Origin: an uncultured Lachnospiraceae bacterium
GTDB lineage: Bacteria; Bacillota; Clostridia; Lachnospirales; Lachnospiraceae
Assembly (NCBI GenBank): GCA_947653315.1
Contig: CANTGP010000187.1
Span: forward strand, 1-6,336
Reading direction: 5' to 3'
Length of the DNA: 6,336 nt
Position 1 is the stretch's first letter, and every line of letters begins with the position of its first letter. The notes beneath the pieces are model-generated. The model saw nothing but the letters and a program-made list of their open reading frames with translations, searched no databases and was not told the DNA's origin. Below are positions 6,019-6,336 of the stretch, piece by piece. The translations under genes and the position numbers were made by a program.

Positions 6019-6336
6019 ATGAAGAATTTAAAAATCAGAACGAAACTGTTGGTGACATTTATGATTATTATCATAATGTTCTGTGTGACAGTCGTAACTT
6101 CCATCGACGGATTGAATGAAAACGCGGATAAGTATTCGGAATTTTACAATATCGAATACCAGATTACCAACAAGGTTATGGGGATGCGCCGCGGACTGCA
6201 GATCATTGTAAAAGACCTTTCCTTTATTACGATAGAGGACGAAGCGGAAAAGAGCCAGGAATATTTAGACGATATGCAGAAGGAACTGAATCTGCTTCAG
6301 GAAAACGGGAATTGGCTGTTTGCGAATTTTACGGGG
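6019..6336 (+). CDS. N-terminal part of a probable methyl-accepting chemotaxis protein or similar membrane sensor, 3'-truncated by window edge
   Basis: The frame is open from ATG 6019 to the window end, giving 106 residues. A TAGGGA ribosome binding site (6007-6012) lies 6 nt upstream. The protein begins MKNLKIRTKLLVTF, the typical basic start and first membrane span of chemoreceptors and some sensor kinases. Residues about 10-28 form that span (LLVTF, then IIIIMFCVTVV). After it come mostly helical, polar residues (about 29-106) as in a four-helix-bundle extracellular sensor domain. The HAMP and signalling domains, which would settle the class, lie beyond the edge. In chemoreceptors the sensor domain binds a ligand outside the cell and controls CheA (family knowledge). 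A sensor histidine kinase or a diguanylate cyclase with a similar N terminus remains possible. The gene has its own promoter and a structured leader, so it is a separate unit from the methyltransferase. Confidence 0.68.
   Translation, partial: MKNLKIRTKLLVTFMIIIIMFCVTVVTSIDGLNENADKYSEFYNIEYQITNKVMGMRRGLQIIVKDLSFITIEDEAEKSQEYLDDMQKELNLLQENGNWLFANFTG

Noticed and set aside
1..6336. CRISPR arrays, transposases, phage genes, tRNA or rRNA genes, toxin-antitoxin or defence systems
   Set aside because: None was seen on either strand. Genes are housekeeping or sensory and codon use is even across them.

Overview
The window looks like a core-genome stretch from a Gram-positive, anaerobic Clostridia-type bacterium, most likely family Lachnospiraceae. 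This is inferred from the protein families, the GGAG-type ribosome binding sites, the sigma-A-type promoter and the moderate GC content; no taxonomic marker is present. All supported genes lie on the + strand, and two are cut by the window edges.

Layout: (1) Bases 1-1358 hold the 3' part of an SPFH-domain protein of the 'virion core protein'/YdjI-like type, ending in three zinc ribbons. Its true start is upstream of the window. (2) After 25 bp comes a complete pcrA (1384-3750), a UvrD/Rep-family DNA helicase with every expected motif and the C-terminal RNA-polymerase-binding Tudor-like domain. (3) An AT-rich gap with a possible promoter and a roughly 110-nt leader precedes a small single-pass membrane protein with a very acidic tail (3922-4203). 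A strong intrinsic terminator (4269-4299) closes this unit. (4) A GC-rich, gene-free block of about 130 bp contains three stacked hairpins and an imperfect 16-nt direct repeat (4307-4434). It lies just before a complete RlmD/RlmCD-type 23S rRNA m5U methyltransferase (4463-5857). (5) A near-consensus promoter (5880-5908) and a structured leader (5933-5997) lead into the first 106 codons of a probable methyl-accepting chemotaxis protein or similar membrane sensor (6019 to the end).

The genes do not form one pathway. The SPFH gene and pcrA are close enough to share a transcript. The small membrane protein and the methyltransferase are separated by the terminator, and the sensor gene is an independent unit. 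I see no CRISPR array, tRNA or rRNA gene, transposase or defence system. The least explained parts are the three non-coding blocks: the leader of the small membrane protein, the stacked-hairpin block before the methyltransferase, and the leader of the sensor gene.
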